Part shown: positions 1 to 8,998 of the stretch, one piece after another | Layout of the letters: every line of letters starts with the position of its first letter | Position numbering within the stretch: the first letter of the stretch is position 1 | Source: Lysobacterales bacterium | GTDB lineage: Bacteria > Pseudomonadota > Gammaproteobacteria > Xanthomonadales > Xanthomonadaceae | DNA: 64,000 nucleotides | Assembly: GCA_020442465.1 (NCBI GenBank) | Contig: JAGRJY010000133.1 | Coordinates: forward strand, 103,655-167,654 | Reading direction: 5' to 3' | Program-made: the position numbers and the translations under genes | The notes under the pieces: generated by a model | The model's database searches: none | Seen by the model: the letters and a program-made list of their open reading frames with translations, nothing else | What the model was told of the DNA's origin: nothing

Positions 1-810
1 ACGGCGCCGAAACCGAAGCCCGAGGGCGGGTCGGCGCCCGCCGTCGAGGTGGTGGCGCCCAACCTCGCGGCCACGGCCTGGATGCAGGCCTCGCAGGAAT
101 ACCGCGGTGCCGTGCGCGGCACGTTCGCGGCGGCTGCTCGGCAGCTCGAGACCGCGCTGGCCCAGCCTGACTGGGATGCGTTGCCGCCGTCGGAGCGAGT
201 TGGCCTGCCGATGCAGGGCCTGCCTGCGGCGGTGATTGTCGATGCCGATGAAACCATGATCGACAACTCGCCTTACCAGGCGCGCAACATCCGCGACGAA
301 CGGGGCTACAGCCTGCCGAGCTGGCAGGCCTGGGTCGCCGAGAGCAAGGCGCGTGCGCTGCCCGGCGCGCTCGACTTCGCCCGTCATGCCGAGCGTCTGG
401 GCGTCACCGTTTTCTTCGTCACCAACCGTGCCCACGATCCCGAGCGTGCGCCGACGGTCGCCAACCTGCGCGCGCTCGGCTTCCCGGTGCGCGAGGACGG
501 TTCCAACGTGATCCTGCAGGGCGATCCGCGCGCGCCGGGCGAGGACAAGGGCACCCGCCGCCGCTGGGTCGGCGAGCGCTACCGCGTGCTGCTGATGCTG
601 GGGGACAATCTCGGCGACTTCATCGACGGCAGTCGTGCCGATCATCCGTCCCGCAATGCGCTGATTGCCCCGTACGAGTCCTGGTGGGGCGAACGCTGGT
701 TCATGCTGCCGAATCCGTCCTATGGCTCGTGGGAGTCGGCCATTCGTCGCGCCTGCGATCGCAGCATTCCGCCCGCACGCTGCATGCGCGATGGACTGCG
801 CCATGACTGA
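1..810 (+). CDS. Class C (e(P4)-type) acid phosphatase / 5'-nucleotidase, 5' end missing
   Basis: The reading frame is open from base 1, so the start and any lipoprotein signal lie outside the window; 269 residues are visible. The HAD motif DADET (nt 241-255) supplies the nucleophile and acid/base aspartates. It is followed by the FFVTNR segment (nt 412-429) and a late [10 protein letters not shown] motif (nt 595-624) that carries the Mg-binding acidic residues. This order fits the lipoprotein e(P4) phosphatase family, usually anchored in the outer membrane, which dephosphorylates nucleoside monophosphates. The stop overlaps the pyrF start by 8 bp, so the two genes are probably co-transcribed. 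Substrate range cannot be read from the sequence. Confidence 0.85.
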   Translation, partial: TAPKPKPEGGSAPAVEVVAPNLAATAWMQASQEYRGAVRGTFAAAARQLETALAQPDWDALPPSERVGLPMQGLPAAVIVDADETMIDNSPYQARNIRDERGYSLPSWQAWVAESKARALPGALDFARHAERLGVTVFFVTNRAHDPERAPTVANLRALGFPVREDGSNVILQGDPRAPGEDKGTRRRWVGERYRVLLMLGDNLGDFIDGSRADHPSRNALIAPYESWWGERWFMLPNPSYGSWESAIRRACDRSIPPARCMRDGLRHD

Positions 811-1501
811 TCCGCGCGACCGGCTGATCTTTGCCCTCGACGTGCCGACCGCGGAGGATGCGCACGTCTGGATCGACCGTCTCGGCGACACGGTGACGTT
901 CTACAAGGTTGGCATGGAGCTGCTGACGTCCGGTGCGTACTTTGAGGTGATCGAAGCGCTGGCCGCGCGCGGCAAGAAGATTTTCGTCGACCTCAAGTTT
1001 CTCGATGTGCCCGCCACGGTCGCCCATGCGGTGAAGGGCCTGACCCGCTATCCGATCGACCTGTGCACCATCCACGCGCAGCACGACGCGATGATGCGCG
1101 CGGCGGCTGAGGTGAAGGGGGAGATCCGCCTGCTCGGCGTGACCGTGCTGACCTCGATGGATCAATCCGACCTGGGCGCGCTGGGCATCGCCCGCACCGC
1201 GAACGAACAGGTGGTCGATCGTGCGCGCGCCGCGCAGGCCGCCGGTCTGGACGGCGTGGTGGCATCCGGCCTGGAGGCCGCAGCGATCCGTCAGGCCGTC
1301 GGTGAGGGCTTCCTCATCGTCTGTCCGGGCATCCGGCCGGACGGCCCCGCCGGTGACGACCAGAAGCGCGTGGTCGGCGTGGGCGAGGCATTTCGCGCCG
1401 GCGCCAGCCACATCGTGGTGGGTCGGCCGATCCGCCAGGCTGCCGATCCGGCCGCGGTCGCGCGGGCTCTGGCCGAGCAAATCCGACCATACCTCATATA
1501 A
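803..1501 (+). CDS. pyrF: Orotidine 5'-phosphate decarboxylase
   Basis: The 232-residue product catalyses the last step of de novo UMP synthesis, OMP to UMP plus CO2. The start [15 protein letters not shown] matches the family N-terminus. The catalytic D-x-K-x-x-D motif is in VDLKFLDVP (about residues 63-71), with GVTVLTS and the phosphate-binding CPGIRP downstream. The frame stays open upstream to 665, but only the ATG at 803 gives the family length. It overlaps the acid phosphatase gene by 8 bp. The last codons run into an AT-rich intergenic stretch unlike the rest of the window. Confidence 0.97.
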   Translation: MTDPRDRLIFALDVPTAEDAHVWIDRLGDTVTFYKVGMELLTSGAYFEVIEALAARGKKIFVDLKFLDVPATVAHAVKGLTRYPIDLCTIHAQHDAMMRAAAEVKGEIRLLGVTVLTSMDQSDLGALGIARTANEQVVDRARAAQAAGLDGVVASGLEAAAIRQAVGEGFLIVCPGIRPDGPAGDDQKRVVGVGEAFRAGASHIVVGRPIRQAADPAAVARALAEQIRPYLI

Positions 1502-1531
1502 ATCAATATCTTATGAGATTTATCAAAGGTA

Positions 1532-1560
1532 TTGATTGAAGTAAGCAATGTAAGTAGCAT
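1532..1560 (+). promoter_or_regulatory. Candidate sigma-70 promoter in AT-rich spacer
   Basis: A TTGATT hexamer (1532-1537), a 17-bp spacer and TAGCAT (1555-1560) match the consensus at 4 of 6 positions each. The stretch is conspicuously AT-rich. It also contains an 8-bp inverted repeat, AATCAATA (1501-1508) against TATTGATT (1530-1537). The promoter could serve the lipoprotein gene at 1768 or a short RNA ending at the terminator at 1652-1685. Sequence-only call. Confidence 0.35.
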
Positions 1561-1651
1561 TGAGTCCAGAACAACGGCGATACGCCGAACAGCGCCCAAG
1601 CTCCACAAATCAAGCTCCAACGAGCTCCATCCGACCGGAGTGTCGGCTTGC

Positions 1652-1685
1652 GGGAACCCAGGACAACCTCGGTTCCCTTTTCTTT
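1652..1685 (+). terminator. Rho-independent terminator
   Basis: A perfect 7-bp stem GGGAACC/GGTTCCC (1652-1658 and 1671-1677) is followed at once by TTTTCTTT. It lies 150 bp after pyrF and about 80 bp before the lipoprotein gene. It may end the acid phosphatase-pyrF transcript, or a short RNA started from the AT-rich region just upstream. Confidence 0.7.
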
Positions 1686-1767
1686 GCGCCGCATTCTGCA
1701 CGCCGGCCACGGGCCAGCGGTCCGTGTGTCTGCTAAAGTCGCGGCCCCGAGCAAGTGGAGTCGAGTC

Positions 1768-2694
1768 ATGCGTCGTGTGTACCTTCTCGCCCTCAGCGGT
1801 CTTCTCGCCCTGAGCCTGGCAGGTTGCGAGTCGAAGCAGGAAGAAGCCGCCCAGAAGGCGCCCGAACAGCTTGGCCCGGCCGAAACCGTGGTCGCCTCCG
1901 CCGCGCAGATGCGCAAGGGCGATCTGGCTGCCGTCATCAAGGGCGCCGTGCCCGCGAAGCGCTACGAAGAGATCCGCAGCGAGTGGTCGCGCCGCGTCAA
2001 GGAAGAGCCGTCCAGCGAAAAGGACAAGCAGGAATTCGCTGAGATGATGGGCAAGCTGACCGCCAGCGACGCCGAGACCAAGCTGTACGCCGAGCTTGAG
2101 CCCGAGCTGGCGAAGATGGAAACCGAAATGGCGGCGCAGCTTCCGCTGATGGTCGGCATGGGGCGCGGATTCGCCGTGCAGGCGCTGATGGAGAGCAAGG
2201 AGCTCAACGACGCGCAGAAGCAGCAGGCCACGGCGATGATCGATGCGCTTGCCGCCTGGGTGCAGAGCGCCAACTTCTTCGACCGTGACAAGGCCAAGGC
2301 CGCCATCGGCCACGTCGTGGGCACGGCGCGTTCGCTGAACCTGCAGTCGCTCGATCAGGTCGAGCAGATGCAGTTCGAAGAAGCGATGAACAAGGCGGGC
2401 GAGGCCTACCTCGGCCTGTCGAAGACCCTGTCGGTATACGGTCTTGACCTCGATGCGACGCTTGCCAGCGTGAAGGCCGAGGTCGTCGAGCAGAAGGAAG
2501 ACCTCGCCAAGGTGAAGGTGTCCTATTCCCTGTTCAACCAGCCGCTGAGCTTCGAGACCGAGATGGTGCGTCGCGACGACCGCTGGTTCGGCAAGGACGC
2601 GATGAAGGAGCTGGACAAGGCGCTGGCGCCGAAGCCGGCCGACGATGCGGCGCCGGCCGAAGCCGAAGCCGAAGCCGAAGCGGGCCAGCCCTGA
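1768..2694 (+). CDS. Predicted lipoprotein of unknown function
   Basis: The 308-residue protein begins MRRVYLLALSGLLALSLAGC, a signal peptide ending in the lipobox LAGC, so Cys20 should be lipidated. The mature part is strongly charged and helix-prone (many K/E/A residues). It ends in an alternating Ala-Glu stretch after residue 290, encoded by repeated gccgaa codons. The frame is open further upstream, but starting at 1768 puts the signal peptide at the N-terminus. It sits between a terminator and a strong hairpin before plsB, so it may be transcribed alone. I recognise no family; anchoring in the inner or outer membrane is inferred. Confidence 0.75.
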   Translation: MRRVYLLALSGLLALSLAGCESKQEEAAQKAPEQLGPAETVVASAAQMRKGDLAAVIKGAVPAKRYEEIRSEWSRRVKEEPSSEKDKQEFAEMMGKLTASDAETKLYAELEPELAKMETEMAAQLPLMVGMGRGFAVQALMESKELNDAQKQQATAMIDALAAWVQSANFFDRDKAKAAIGHVVGTARSLNLQSLDQVEQMQFEEAMNKAGEAYLGLSKTLSVYGLDLDATLASVKAEVVEQKEDLAKVKVSYSLFNQPLSFETEMVRRDDRWFGKDAMKELDKALAPKPADDAAPAEAEAEAEAGQP

Positions 2695-2701
2695 TCCACG
2701 C

Positions 2702-2728
2702 GCCCGCCGCAGCACACCTGCGGCGGGC
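2702..2728 (+). terminator. Strong 11-bp stem-loop between the lipoprotein gene and plsB
   Basis: GCCCGCCGCAG (2702-2712) and CTGCGGCGGGC (2718-2728) pair perfectly around a 5-nt loop. There is no T-tract, so it may act as a weak terminator, an mRNA-stability hairpin or a Rho-linked signal rather than a standard intrinsic terminator. The plsB start follows 16 bp later. Confidence 0.5.
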
Positions 2729-2744
2729 TCGATGAGGCGCAGCG

Positions 2745-5261
2745 ATGGCAGACGCACCGAGCACATCGCCCGTCCGCCCGCCCGTCTGGCTACGCTGGCT
2801 GGGCGTGCTGATCGAGCCCTGGATCGCGATCCGTCGCGAGCCCGGCCGACCCGCTGAGGAACTGCTCGATGCCAGCCAACCGGTCTGCTATGTGGTTGAG
2901 CGGTATGGCCTGTCGAACGCGCTGATTCTCGAGCAGGCCTGTCGTGAGGCGGCTCTGCCCTCACCCTTGGTGGCGATGCGCGGGGGCGATCTGCTCGACA
3001 AGAAGCGATCGATGATCGCGCTGTCGCGGCGCCAGGGCTTCCTGTTCCGCCGGCCGCGTTCGCGCACCCATTCCGAAGGCCTCGCCCGTCTGGTCGAAGC
3101 CCTGCGTGCCGAGCCGGAACGCGATGTTCAGATCGTGCCGGTGTCGATCTTCGTGGGTCGCGCGCCGGACCGCAACGAGGGCTGGTTCCGCGTGCTGTTC
3201 GCCGAGAACTGGACCCTGGTCGGCCGCTTCCGCCGCTTCCTCGCGCTGCTGTTGAACGGTCGCAACACCATCGTTCGCTTCTCCGAGCCGGTGTCGTTGC
3301 GCCAGGTGCTCGACGAAGGGCTGGACGCCGAGCGCAGCGTGCGCAAGACCGCGCGGGTGCTGCGCGCGCACTTCCGCCGCATCCGCGCTGCGGTCATCGG
3401 TCCCGACCTGTCGCACCGTCGCACCCTGGTGGACGGCGTGCTCGACTCCGAGCCCGTGCAGCGCGCCATGGCCGATCTCGCGCGCAAGGAGAACATCTCC
3501 CCGGCTGCGGCGTACGCCAAGGCGCGCGGCTACGCCATGGAGGTGGCCGCCGACTACTCGCACACGGTGGTGCGCTCGTGGTCGTTCATGCTGACCTGGT
3601 TCTGGAACAAGCTGTACGACGGCGTGACCGTGCACCATCTGGACACGGTGAAGGAAGTCGCGCCGGGTCGCGAAGTGATCTATGTGCCCTGCCACCGCAG
3701 CCACATCGACTACCTGTTGCTCTCCTACCTGCTCTACACCAATGGCATCGTGCCGCCGCACATCGCCGCCGGGGTCAACCTCAACCTGCCGGTGGTCGGT
3801 CCCATCTTGCGTCGCGGCGGCGCGTTCTTCCTGCGCCGCAGCTTCAAGGCGAATGCGCTGTATTCGGCGGTGTTCAGCGAGTACGTCGCGACCCTGATCG
3901 GACGCGGCGTGTCGATCGAGTACTTCATCGAAGGCGGGCGCTCGCGAACCGGTCGACTGCTCGCGCCGAAGGCCGGCATGCTGGCGATGACCCTGCGCGC
4001 CTTCCTCCGCCAGCACCGCCGTCCGGTGGTGTTCCAGCCGGTCTACATCGGCTATGAGAAGCTGATGGAAGGGCAGAGCTACCAGGCCGAGCTGGCCGGG
4101 CGGGAAAAGAAGAAAGAATCGCTGCTCGGCCTGCTCGGCGCGTTCAGCGTGCTGCGCCACCGATACGGCAAGGTCGCGGTGAACTTCGGCGAACCGATCC
4201 ATCTCGAGGACGTGCTCGAGTCGGTCGACCCGGACTGGCGCGCGAGCCTGCAGCGCGGGGAGGAAAAGCCCGGCTGGCTCAACGGTGCCGTCGATGCGCT
4301 GGCGCTGAAGATCCAGGAACACGTCAATCGCGCGGCCGACGTCAATCCGATCAACCTGCTGGCGCTGTCGCTGCTGGCGACGCCCAAGCACGCCATGAGC
4401 GAGGCGGATCTGCTGGTTCAGATCGAACTGTTCCGCGGCCTGCTGCACGCGGTGCCGTTCTCCAATCGGGTGACGGTCACCGAGCACACCGCTGCCGAGA
4501 TCGTCGCCTACGGCGAGAAGGTCGAGGTGCTGCAGCGGATCAAGCACCCGCTCGGCGACGTGATCGAGCTGGCGCCGGACCAGGCGGTGTTGCAGTCGTA
4601 CTACCGCAACAACGTGGCACACCTGTTCACTGCAGCCTCGTGGGTCGCCTGCTGCTTCCAGAACAACCGGCGGATGAGCCGAAATGCCGTGGTGCGCCTG
4701 GGTCGGGCGATCTATCCGCTGCTGCAGGCCGAATTGTTCCTGCCCTGGACGGATGAGCAGTTCGGTGAGCGCATCGAACGCGTGATCGACCATCTTGTCG
4801 AGCGTGGCCTGTTCAAGATGGATGCCTCGAGCGGCTACCTGCAGCGCAACCCTGGCCAGACCGACGAAGTGTTCCAGCTGCGCGTCGTCGCGCACGGCCT
4901 GCAGCAGGCGTTCGAGCGGTATTACATCGCCATCTCGGTGCTGGTGAAGAATGGCCCGCAGACGGTGTCTGCAGGCGAGCTGGAGACGCTCTGCCACCTC
5001 ACCGCGCAGCGACTCTCCCTGCTGTATTCCCAGGCCGCGCCCGAGTTCTTCGATCGCGCGCTGTTCCGCGGGTTCATCGCCAAGCTGCGTGAAATGCGCA
5101 TCGTGTGGACCGCGGAGTCGGGCAAACTCGACTACGACAAGCGCCTGGACGTGTGGGCCAAGGACGCGAAGATCATCCTCTCCCGCGAGCTGCGCCATTC
5201 GATCATGAAGATCACGCCGGAGACCGCCAAGTCGGCGGCGCAGGAAGTCGTCGAGGCCTGA
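2745..5261 (+). CDS. plsB: Glycerol-3-phosphate 1-O-acyltransferase
   Basis: The 838-residue enzyme acylates glycerol 3-phosphate at the sn-1 position, the first step of membrane phospholipid synthesis, at the inner membrane. The length matches the PlsB family. The catalytic HX4D motif is HRSHID (His317, Asp322). Further acyltransferase blocks follow in order: GGAFFLRRSF, then FIEGGRSRTGRLL, then VVFQPVYIGYEKLMEG. The region before the motif and the long C-terminal third are typical of PlsB rather than PlsC. The ATG at 2745 has a weak upstream GAGG-like site. No partner gene of lipid synthesis is adjacent. Confidence 0.97.
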   Translation: MADAPSTSPVRPPVWLRWLGVLIEPWIAIRREPGRPAEELLDASQPVCYVVERYGLSNALILEQACREAALPSPLVAMRGGDLLDKKRSMIALSRRQGFLFRRPRSRTHSEGLARLVEALRAEPERDVQIVPVSIFVGRAPDRNEGWFRVLFAENWTLVGRFRRFLALLLNGRNTIVRFSEPVSLRQVLDEGLDAERSVRKTARVLRAHFRRIRAAVIGPDLSHRRTLVDGVLDSEPVQRAMADLARKENISPAAAYAKARGYAMEVAADYSHTVVRSWSFMLTWFWNKLYDGVTVHHLDTVKEVAPGREVIYVPCHRSHIDYLLLSYLLYTNGIVPPHIAAGVNLNLPVVGPILRRGGAFFLRRSFKANALYSAVFSEYVATLIGRGVSIEYFIEGGRSRTGRLLAPKAGMLAMTLRAFLRQHRRPVVFQPVYIGYEKLMEGQSYQAELAGREKKKESLLGLLGAFSVLRHRYGKVAVNFGEPIHLEDVLESVDPDWRASLQRGEEKPGWLNGAVDALALKIQEHVNRAADVNPINLLALSLLATPKHAMSEADLLVQIELFRGLLHAVPFSNRVTVTEHTAAEIVAYGEKVEVLQRIKHPLGDVIELAPDQAVLQSYYRNNVAHLFTAASWVACCFQNNRRMSRNAVVRLGRAIYPLLQAELFLPWTDEQFGERIERVIDHLVERGLFKMDASSGYLQRNPGQTDEVFQLRVVAHGLQQAFERYYIAISVLVKNGPQTVSAGELETLCHLTAQRLSLLYSQAAPEFFDRALFRGFIAKLREMRIVWTAESGKLDYDKRLDVWAKDAKIILSRELRHSIMKITPETAKSAAQEVVEA

Positions 5262-5302
5262 GCGGCGCCGAAGCGCGCCTGCCGCGGCTGCCAAGTCCGA
5301 TC

Positions 5303-5509
5303 TCAGGCATCCAGGTCCGGGATCAGCATGCTTTCGTAGCGGGTGATGCGGTCCTTCAGGGCGAGCTTGCGCTTCTTCAGGCGCTTGAGCTGCAATTCGT
5401 CGGCGCCGGGCAGTTCAGCCAGCTGGGTAATCGCCAGGTCGAGGTCGCGGTGTTCCTCCCGCAACGTGGCCAGTCGGCGAACGATTTCGGACGATTCCAG
5501 CGGCTGCAT
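5303..5509 (-). CDS. YdcH-like (DUF465) small coiled-coil protein
   Basis: The 68-residue protein starts [20 protein letters not shown] and ends with [19 protein letters not shown], the signature of the small YdcH/DUF465 family, whose members form helical hairpins. The start at 5509 is set by a good AGGAAA site 7 bp upstream; the longer open frame to 5590 adds only low-quality Arg-rich sequence. It is convergent with plsB and divergent from ttcA. The family's function is not established. Confidence 0.8.
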   Translation of the reverse strand: MQPLESSEIVRRLATLREEHRDLDLAITQLAELPGADELQLKRLKKRKLALKDRITRYESMLIPDLDA

Positions 5510-5670
5510 GCCGGGTTTCCTGGGCGCGATGCTGGAGTGTAACCGACGCGGTGACCTCGTCCGTGCGGCGCGCGCGCGGGACCTGCGCAACCCGGAATTC
5601 GACGTGGCGTGCAGGCTTGGGTGCGCGGCTCGGGTTAGAATTCCGGCCCCGCAAGCGCCCGAGCCAAGCC

Positions 5671-6636
5671 GTGTCCGCCCGCCGTATCGCCCACGAACAG
5701 CAACGCCTCGCCAAGCGCCTGCGCCACCAGGTCGGCCGCGCGATTGCCGATTTCGGCATGATCGAGGAAGGCGACCGCGTGATGGTCTGCCTGTCCGGCG
5801 GCAAGGACAGCTACACCATGCTCGACGTGCTGCTGCAGCTGCAGAAGAAGGCGCCGGTGTCGTTCTCGATCACCGCGGTGAATCTCGACCAGAAGCAGCC
5901 GGGCTTCCCGGAGCAGGTACTGCCCGAGTGGCTGTCTGCGCAGGGCGTCGACTTTCACATCCTCGAGCAGGACACCTACTCGGTGGTCAAACGGGTGATT
6001 CCCGAGGGCAAGACGATGTGCTCGCTGTGTTCGCGGCTGCGCCGCGGCGCGCTGTACACGTTCGCGGCCGAGCAGGGCTTCACCAAGATTGCGCTGGGTC
6101 ATCACCGGGATGATCTGGTCGCGACGTTCTTTCTGAACCTGTTCTTCCACGCCAAGCTGGCGAGCATGCCGCCCAAGCTGCTGTCCGACGACGGTCGCCA
6201 TGTGCTGATCCGTCCACTGGCCTACGTGGCGGAAAGCGACATCGAGGCCTATGCCGAGGCGCGCGGGTTTCCGATCATCCCGTGCACGCTGTGCGGCTCG
6301 CAGGAAAACCTGCAGCGCAAGCAGGTGAAACGCATGCTCGAAGCCTGGGAGCGCGAGCATCCTGGCCGCATCGAGCACATCGCGCGCTCCCTCGGCGATG
6401 TGCGTGCCTCGCAGTTGGCCGATCGCGGCCTGTTCGATTTTCTCGCGCTGGGTGCGTGCGGCGAGGGGGCCCCGCCGGACGCCCACGCCTGGCTCGCCGG
6501 TCACGGCGCCGCGGTCGACGATGACGGGGGCGGTGACGGCCTGGGCGATGACGAAGAAGGCGAGGACGCCGGCACGCTGAGTGGCCGTCGAGCGCGGCCC
6601 GGCCTGGCCGAGTCTCTGCCGCTCGGACTTCGCTAG
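5671..6636 (+). CDS. ttcA: tRNA 2-thiocytidine(32) synthetase TtcA
   Basis: TtcA thiolates cytidine 32 of some tRNAs using an iron-sulfur cluster. The 321-residue product carries the PP-loop SGGKDS (nt 5797-5814), which activates the base with ATP. It also has the cluster-binding pairs CSLC (nt 6019-6030) and CTLC (nt 6283-6294). The GTG at 5671 gives the family-like N-terminus [20 protein letters not shown]; no in-frame ATG fits. Unusual is a C-terminal tail after the LFDF segment that ends the family core: about 60 residues, Gly/Ala-rich and then very acidic (DDEEGED). Confidence 0.95.
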   Translation: MSARRIAHEQQRLAKRLRHQVGRAIADFGMIEEGDRVMVCLSGGKDSYTMLDVLLQLQKKAPVSFSITAVNLDQKQPGFPEQVLPEWLSAQGVDFHILEQDTYSVVKRVIPEGKTMCSLCSRLRRGALYTFAAEQGFTKIALGHHRDDLVATFFLNLFFHAKLASMPPKLLSDDGRHVLIRPLAYVAESDIEAYAEARGFPIIPCTLCGSQENLQRKQVKRMLEAWEREHPGRIEHIARSLGDVRASQLADRGLFDFLALGACGEGAPPDAHAWLAGHGAAVDDDGGGDGLGDDEEGEDAGTLSGRRARPGLAESLPLGLR

Positions 6637-6697
6637 CTGTTCCCGCGACGCCGCAGTCTGCGGTCACGACCTTTTCACGGATTCATTGGACGAATCG

Positions 6698-7603
6698 ATG
6701 TTCTTTCGCAACCTTACCCTGTTCCGCTTCCCCGCCAGCCTGCGCGATGCGCTGGCCGATCTTCAGCCGGCGCTCGCCGAGCATGTGCTCAAGCCGGTCG
6801 GTCCGCTGGAAATGTTCTCGCGTGGCTTCGTGTCGCCGTTCGGGCGCGATCACGAAGCGCTCAGCCACCGCGTCGACGACGCGGTGTGGATCGTGCTCGG
6901 CGGCGAGGACAAGATCCTTCCGTCGGCCGTCGTCAACGAGATGGCCGCGAAGAAAGCCGAAGAAATCGAGGAGCGCGAGGGTCGACCGCTGGGTGGCCGC
7001 GCACGCAAGCGGCTGAAGGAGGACACCCTGCACGAGCTGCTGCCGCGCGCGTTCAGCAAGCCATCCCGAACCGGACTGCATCTCGACCTGAACAGCGGCA
7101 TCGCCGCGGTGGATACGTCGAGCCGGAAGACCGCTGAAGGTGTGCTCTCCGAGTTGCGCACTGCGCTGGGCAGCTTCCCGGCGGTGCCGGTCAACGCCGA
7201 GGTGGCGCCGCGCAGCGTGCTGTCGGGCTGGCTGGCCGGCGAACCGCTGCCGAAGGGTCTGAGCCTGGGCGACGAGTGCGAGCTGAAGGATCCGGTTGAT
7301 CGCGGCGCCGTGGTCAAGGCACAGCGTCAGGAGCTGACGGCCGAGGAGATCGGCAATCACCTCGAAGCCGGCAAGCAGTGTTCACGCCTCGCCCTCGTGC
7401 TCGACGACCACGTGAGCTTCGTCCTCGGCGACGACTTGGTCGTGCGCAAGCTGAAGTTCCTCGAGGGTGCGGTGGACAGCCTGGAGCAGCGCGACGGCGG
7501 CGACATTGCCGCCGAGCTCGACGCCCGCTATGCCCTGATGGTCGGTGAGCTGCGCCGCCTGTTCGCGACCCTGGAGAAGGCGTTCAAGCTGAGCAAGGTC
7601 TGA
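6698..7603 (+). CDS. rdgC: Recombination-associated protein RdgC
   Basis: The 301-residue protein starts MFFRNLTLFRFP, as in RdgC, a ring-shaped DNA-binding protein that restrains RecA-dependent strand exchange. The family's conserved middle (GGRARKRLKEDTLHELLPRAF) and C-terminal half (RLALVLDDHVSFVLGDDLVVRKLKF) are present, and the length is normal. The open frame extends to 6581, but that part is antisense-like and lacks RdgC similarity. No strong ribosome site precedes the start. It follows ttcA by 61 bp. Confidence 0.95.
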   Translation: MFFRNLTLFRFPASLRDALADLQPALAEHVLKPVGPLEMFSRGFVSPFGRDHEALSHRVDDAVWIVLGGEDKILPSAVVNEMAAKKAEEIEEREGRPLGGRARKRLKEDTLHELLPRAFSKPSRTGLHLDLNSGIAAVDTSSRKTAEGVLSELRTALGSFPAVPVNAEVAPRSVLSGWLAGEPLPKGLSLGDECELKDPVDRGAVVKAQRQELTAEEIGNHLEAGKQCSRLALVLDDHVSFVLGDDLVVRKLKFLEGAVDSLEQRDGGDIAAELDARYALMVGELRRLFATLEKAFKLSKV

Positions 7604-7676
7604 TCGGCTGATTGCCGCCGCGCTGGCTCCCGGCACGCCTGCTAAGCTGGCTGCGACACCGGGCCGGGCCGACGCG

Positions 7677-8159
7677 ATGGCGCACCCCAATCTGTCGATC
7701 ATCGATCGGCTGTATCGCAGCTTCCAGCACCTTGATGCCGCCGGCATGGCGGCCTGCTATGCAGACGACGCCGCGTTCGAGGACGAGGTCTTCAGCCTCT
7801 GCGGCAAACGCGAAGTCGTCGGCATGTGGACGATGCTGTGCGACAACGTGAGGGCCCGCGGGCTCGACGACTGGAAGCTGGGTTTCGAAGCGCAGGGGGC
7901 CGACGACGGCCACGGTCGCGCGCACTGGGTGGCGGACTATCGCTTCAGTGCCACGGGCAGGATGGTGCACAACGTCATCGATGCGGAGTTCGACTTTCGC
8001 GACGGCCTGATCGTGCACCAGCGCGATCGCTTCGACTTCTGGCGCTGGTCGCGCCAGGCGTTCGGGCCGGTTGGCCTGCTGCTCGGGTGGACACCGCTGC
8101 TGCGCAGCAAGGTGCGCGCGACCGCCGCGTCCAACCTGCGCCGGTTTCTCGATACGTGA
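7677..8159 (+). CDS. NTF2-like / SnoaL-like domain protein
   Basis: The 160-residue protein has the fold pattern of the SnoaL/NTF2 cone: an N-terminal helix pair (IDRLYRSFQHLDAAGMAACY), the acidic DDAAFEDEVF strand, and closing strands with MVHNVIDAEFDFRDGLIVHQRDRFDFWRW-type alternation. Many members are small ketosteroid isomerase-like or ligand-binding proteins; no substrate can be assigned. Its stop overlaps the start of the following metallopeptidase-like gene (GTGA), so the two are probably translated together. Confidence 0.8.
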   Translation: MAHPNLSIIDRLYRSFQHLDAAGMAACYADDAAFEDEVFSLCGKREVVGMWTMLCDNVRARGLDDWKLGFEAQGADDGHGRAHWVADYRFSATGRMVHNVIDAEFDFRDGLIVHQRDRFDFWRWSRQAFGPVGLLLGWTPLLRSKVRATAASNLRRFLDT

Positions 8160-8944
8160 GGGCAGGCGCGTTGGCCGGGACGGGGCGGCTGCGCGCCGAC
8201 GTCGGCGCGTGCACGGTGGAACTGGCTCCCGGCGTGACCTGCGAGGTGCGCTTGCTGCGTGACACGCGGGCCCGTCGACTGCGGTTGCTGATCGACGACC
8301 GGGGGCCGCGCATGACCCTGCCGCCGACCGCGAGCATGGCCTCGGTCCAGCGTTTTCTGGCTGAACACCGAGCCTGGCTGCACGAGCAGTGGGATCGACT
8401 GCAACCGCACCGGGCGACCGCCGCAGTCGCCGGCGACACCGCGCACCTGCCGCTTCGTGGGGTCGAGGTGCCGGTGCGTTGGGAAGACGCGCGTCGCGCC
8501 GACGTGCGGCGCGAGGATGACGCGCTCTGCATCCGCCACGTTCCCGGCGCCTCGGACCGCGCCTGGCGGGCAGCGATGCTCGACTTCTATCGGGCCGAAG
8601 CGCGCGCCGACATCGGCCTGTGGTTGCCCGAACTGCTGCCCGGATTGCCGCGGCCGCCGACGCAATTCCGTCTGCGGCCTCTAGCTTCGCTGTGGGGCTC
8701 GCTCAACCGCGACGGCATCGTGTCGCTCGACCTCAGCCTGATCCTGGCGCCATCGCCAGCCTTTCGCTACGTGCTGGTGCACGAACTTTGTCACCTCATC
8801 GAGGCGAATCACTCGTCCCGATTCTGGCGCGCCGTCGCCGAACGCTGTCCGGACTACGCACATCAGCGACGCTGGCTCCACGAGGCCGGCCCCCGACTGA
8901 AGTCGGCGCTGCGTGCCGTGGTGGAGTCGTCCGCGGCGGACTGA
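8156..8944 (+). CDS. YgjP-like (DUF45, M48-type) putative metallopeptidase
   Basis: The 262-residue protein belongs to the YgjP/DUF45 group of cytosolic putative zinc peptidases. The zinc motif HELCH occurs in VLVHELCHLIEANHSSRFW, with the third ligand expected in the conserved NHS-x-x-F-W segment just after it. LASLWGSLNRDGIVSLDLSLIL before it is the typical strand-loop of the family. The GTG at 8156 overlaps the previous stop by 4 bp and is the most upstream start that does not run far into that gene; TTG at 8171 is an alternative. No signal peptide. Peptide substrates are unknown. Confidence 0.8.
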   Translation: MRAGALAGTGRLRADVGACTVELAPGVTCEVRLLRDTRARRLRLLIDDRGPRMTLPPTASMASVQRFLAEHRAWLHEQWDRLQPHRATAAVAGDTAHLPLRGVEVPVRWEDARRADVRREDDALCIRHVPGASDRAWRAAMLDFYRAEARADIGLWLPELLPGLPRPPTQFRLRPLASLWGSLNRDGIVSLDLSLILAPSPAFRYVLVHELCHLIEANHSSRFWRAVAERCPDYAHQRRWLHEAGPRLKSALRAVVESSAAD

Positions 8945-8998
8945 GGCTGCGTGCCGAAGGAGCCGCCTCGCCGATGAGACGGCGGGATCGCCGCGCGC

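Noticed and set aside
1291..2964. 557-residue open frame on the minus strand
   Set aside because: Antisense to pyrF and the lipoprotein gene, with no ribosome site or motif.
2961..5294. 777-residue open frame on the minus strand
   Set aside because: It is antisense to plsB, Arg/His/Gln-rich and without family motifs. Such shadows are expected in GC-rich DNA.
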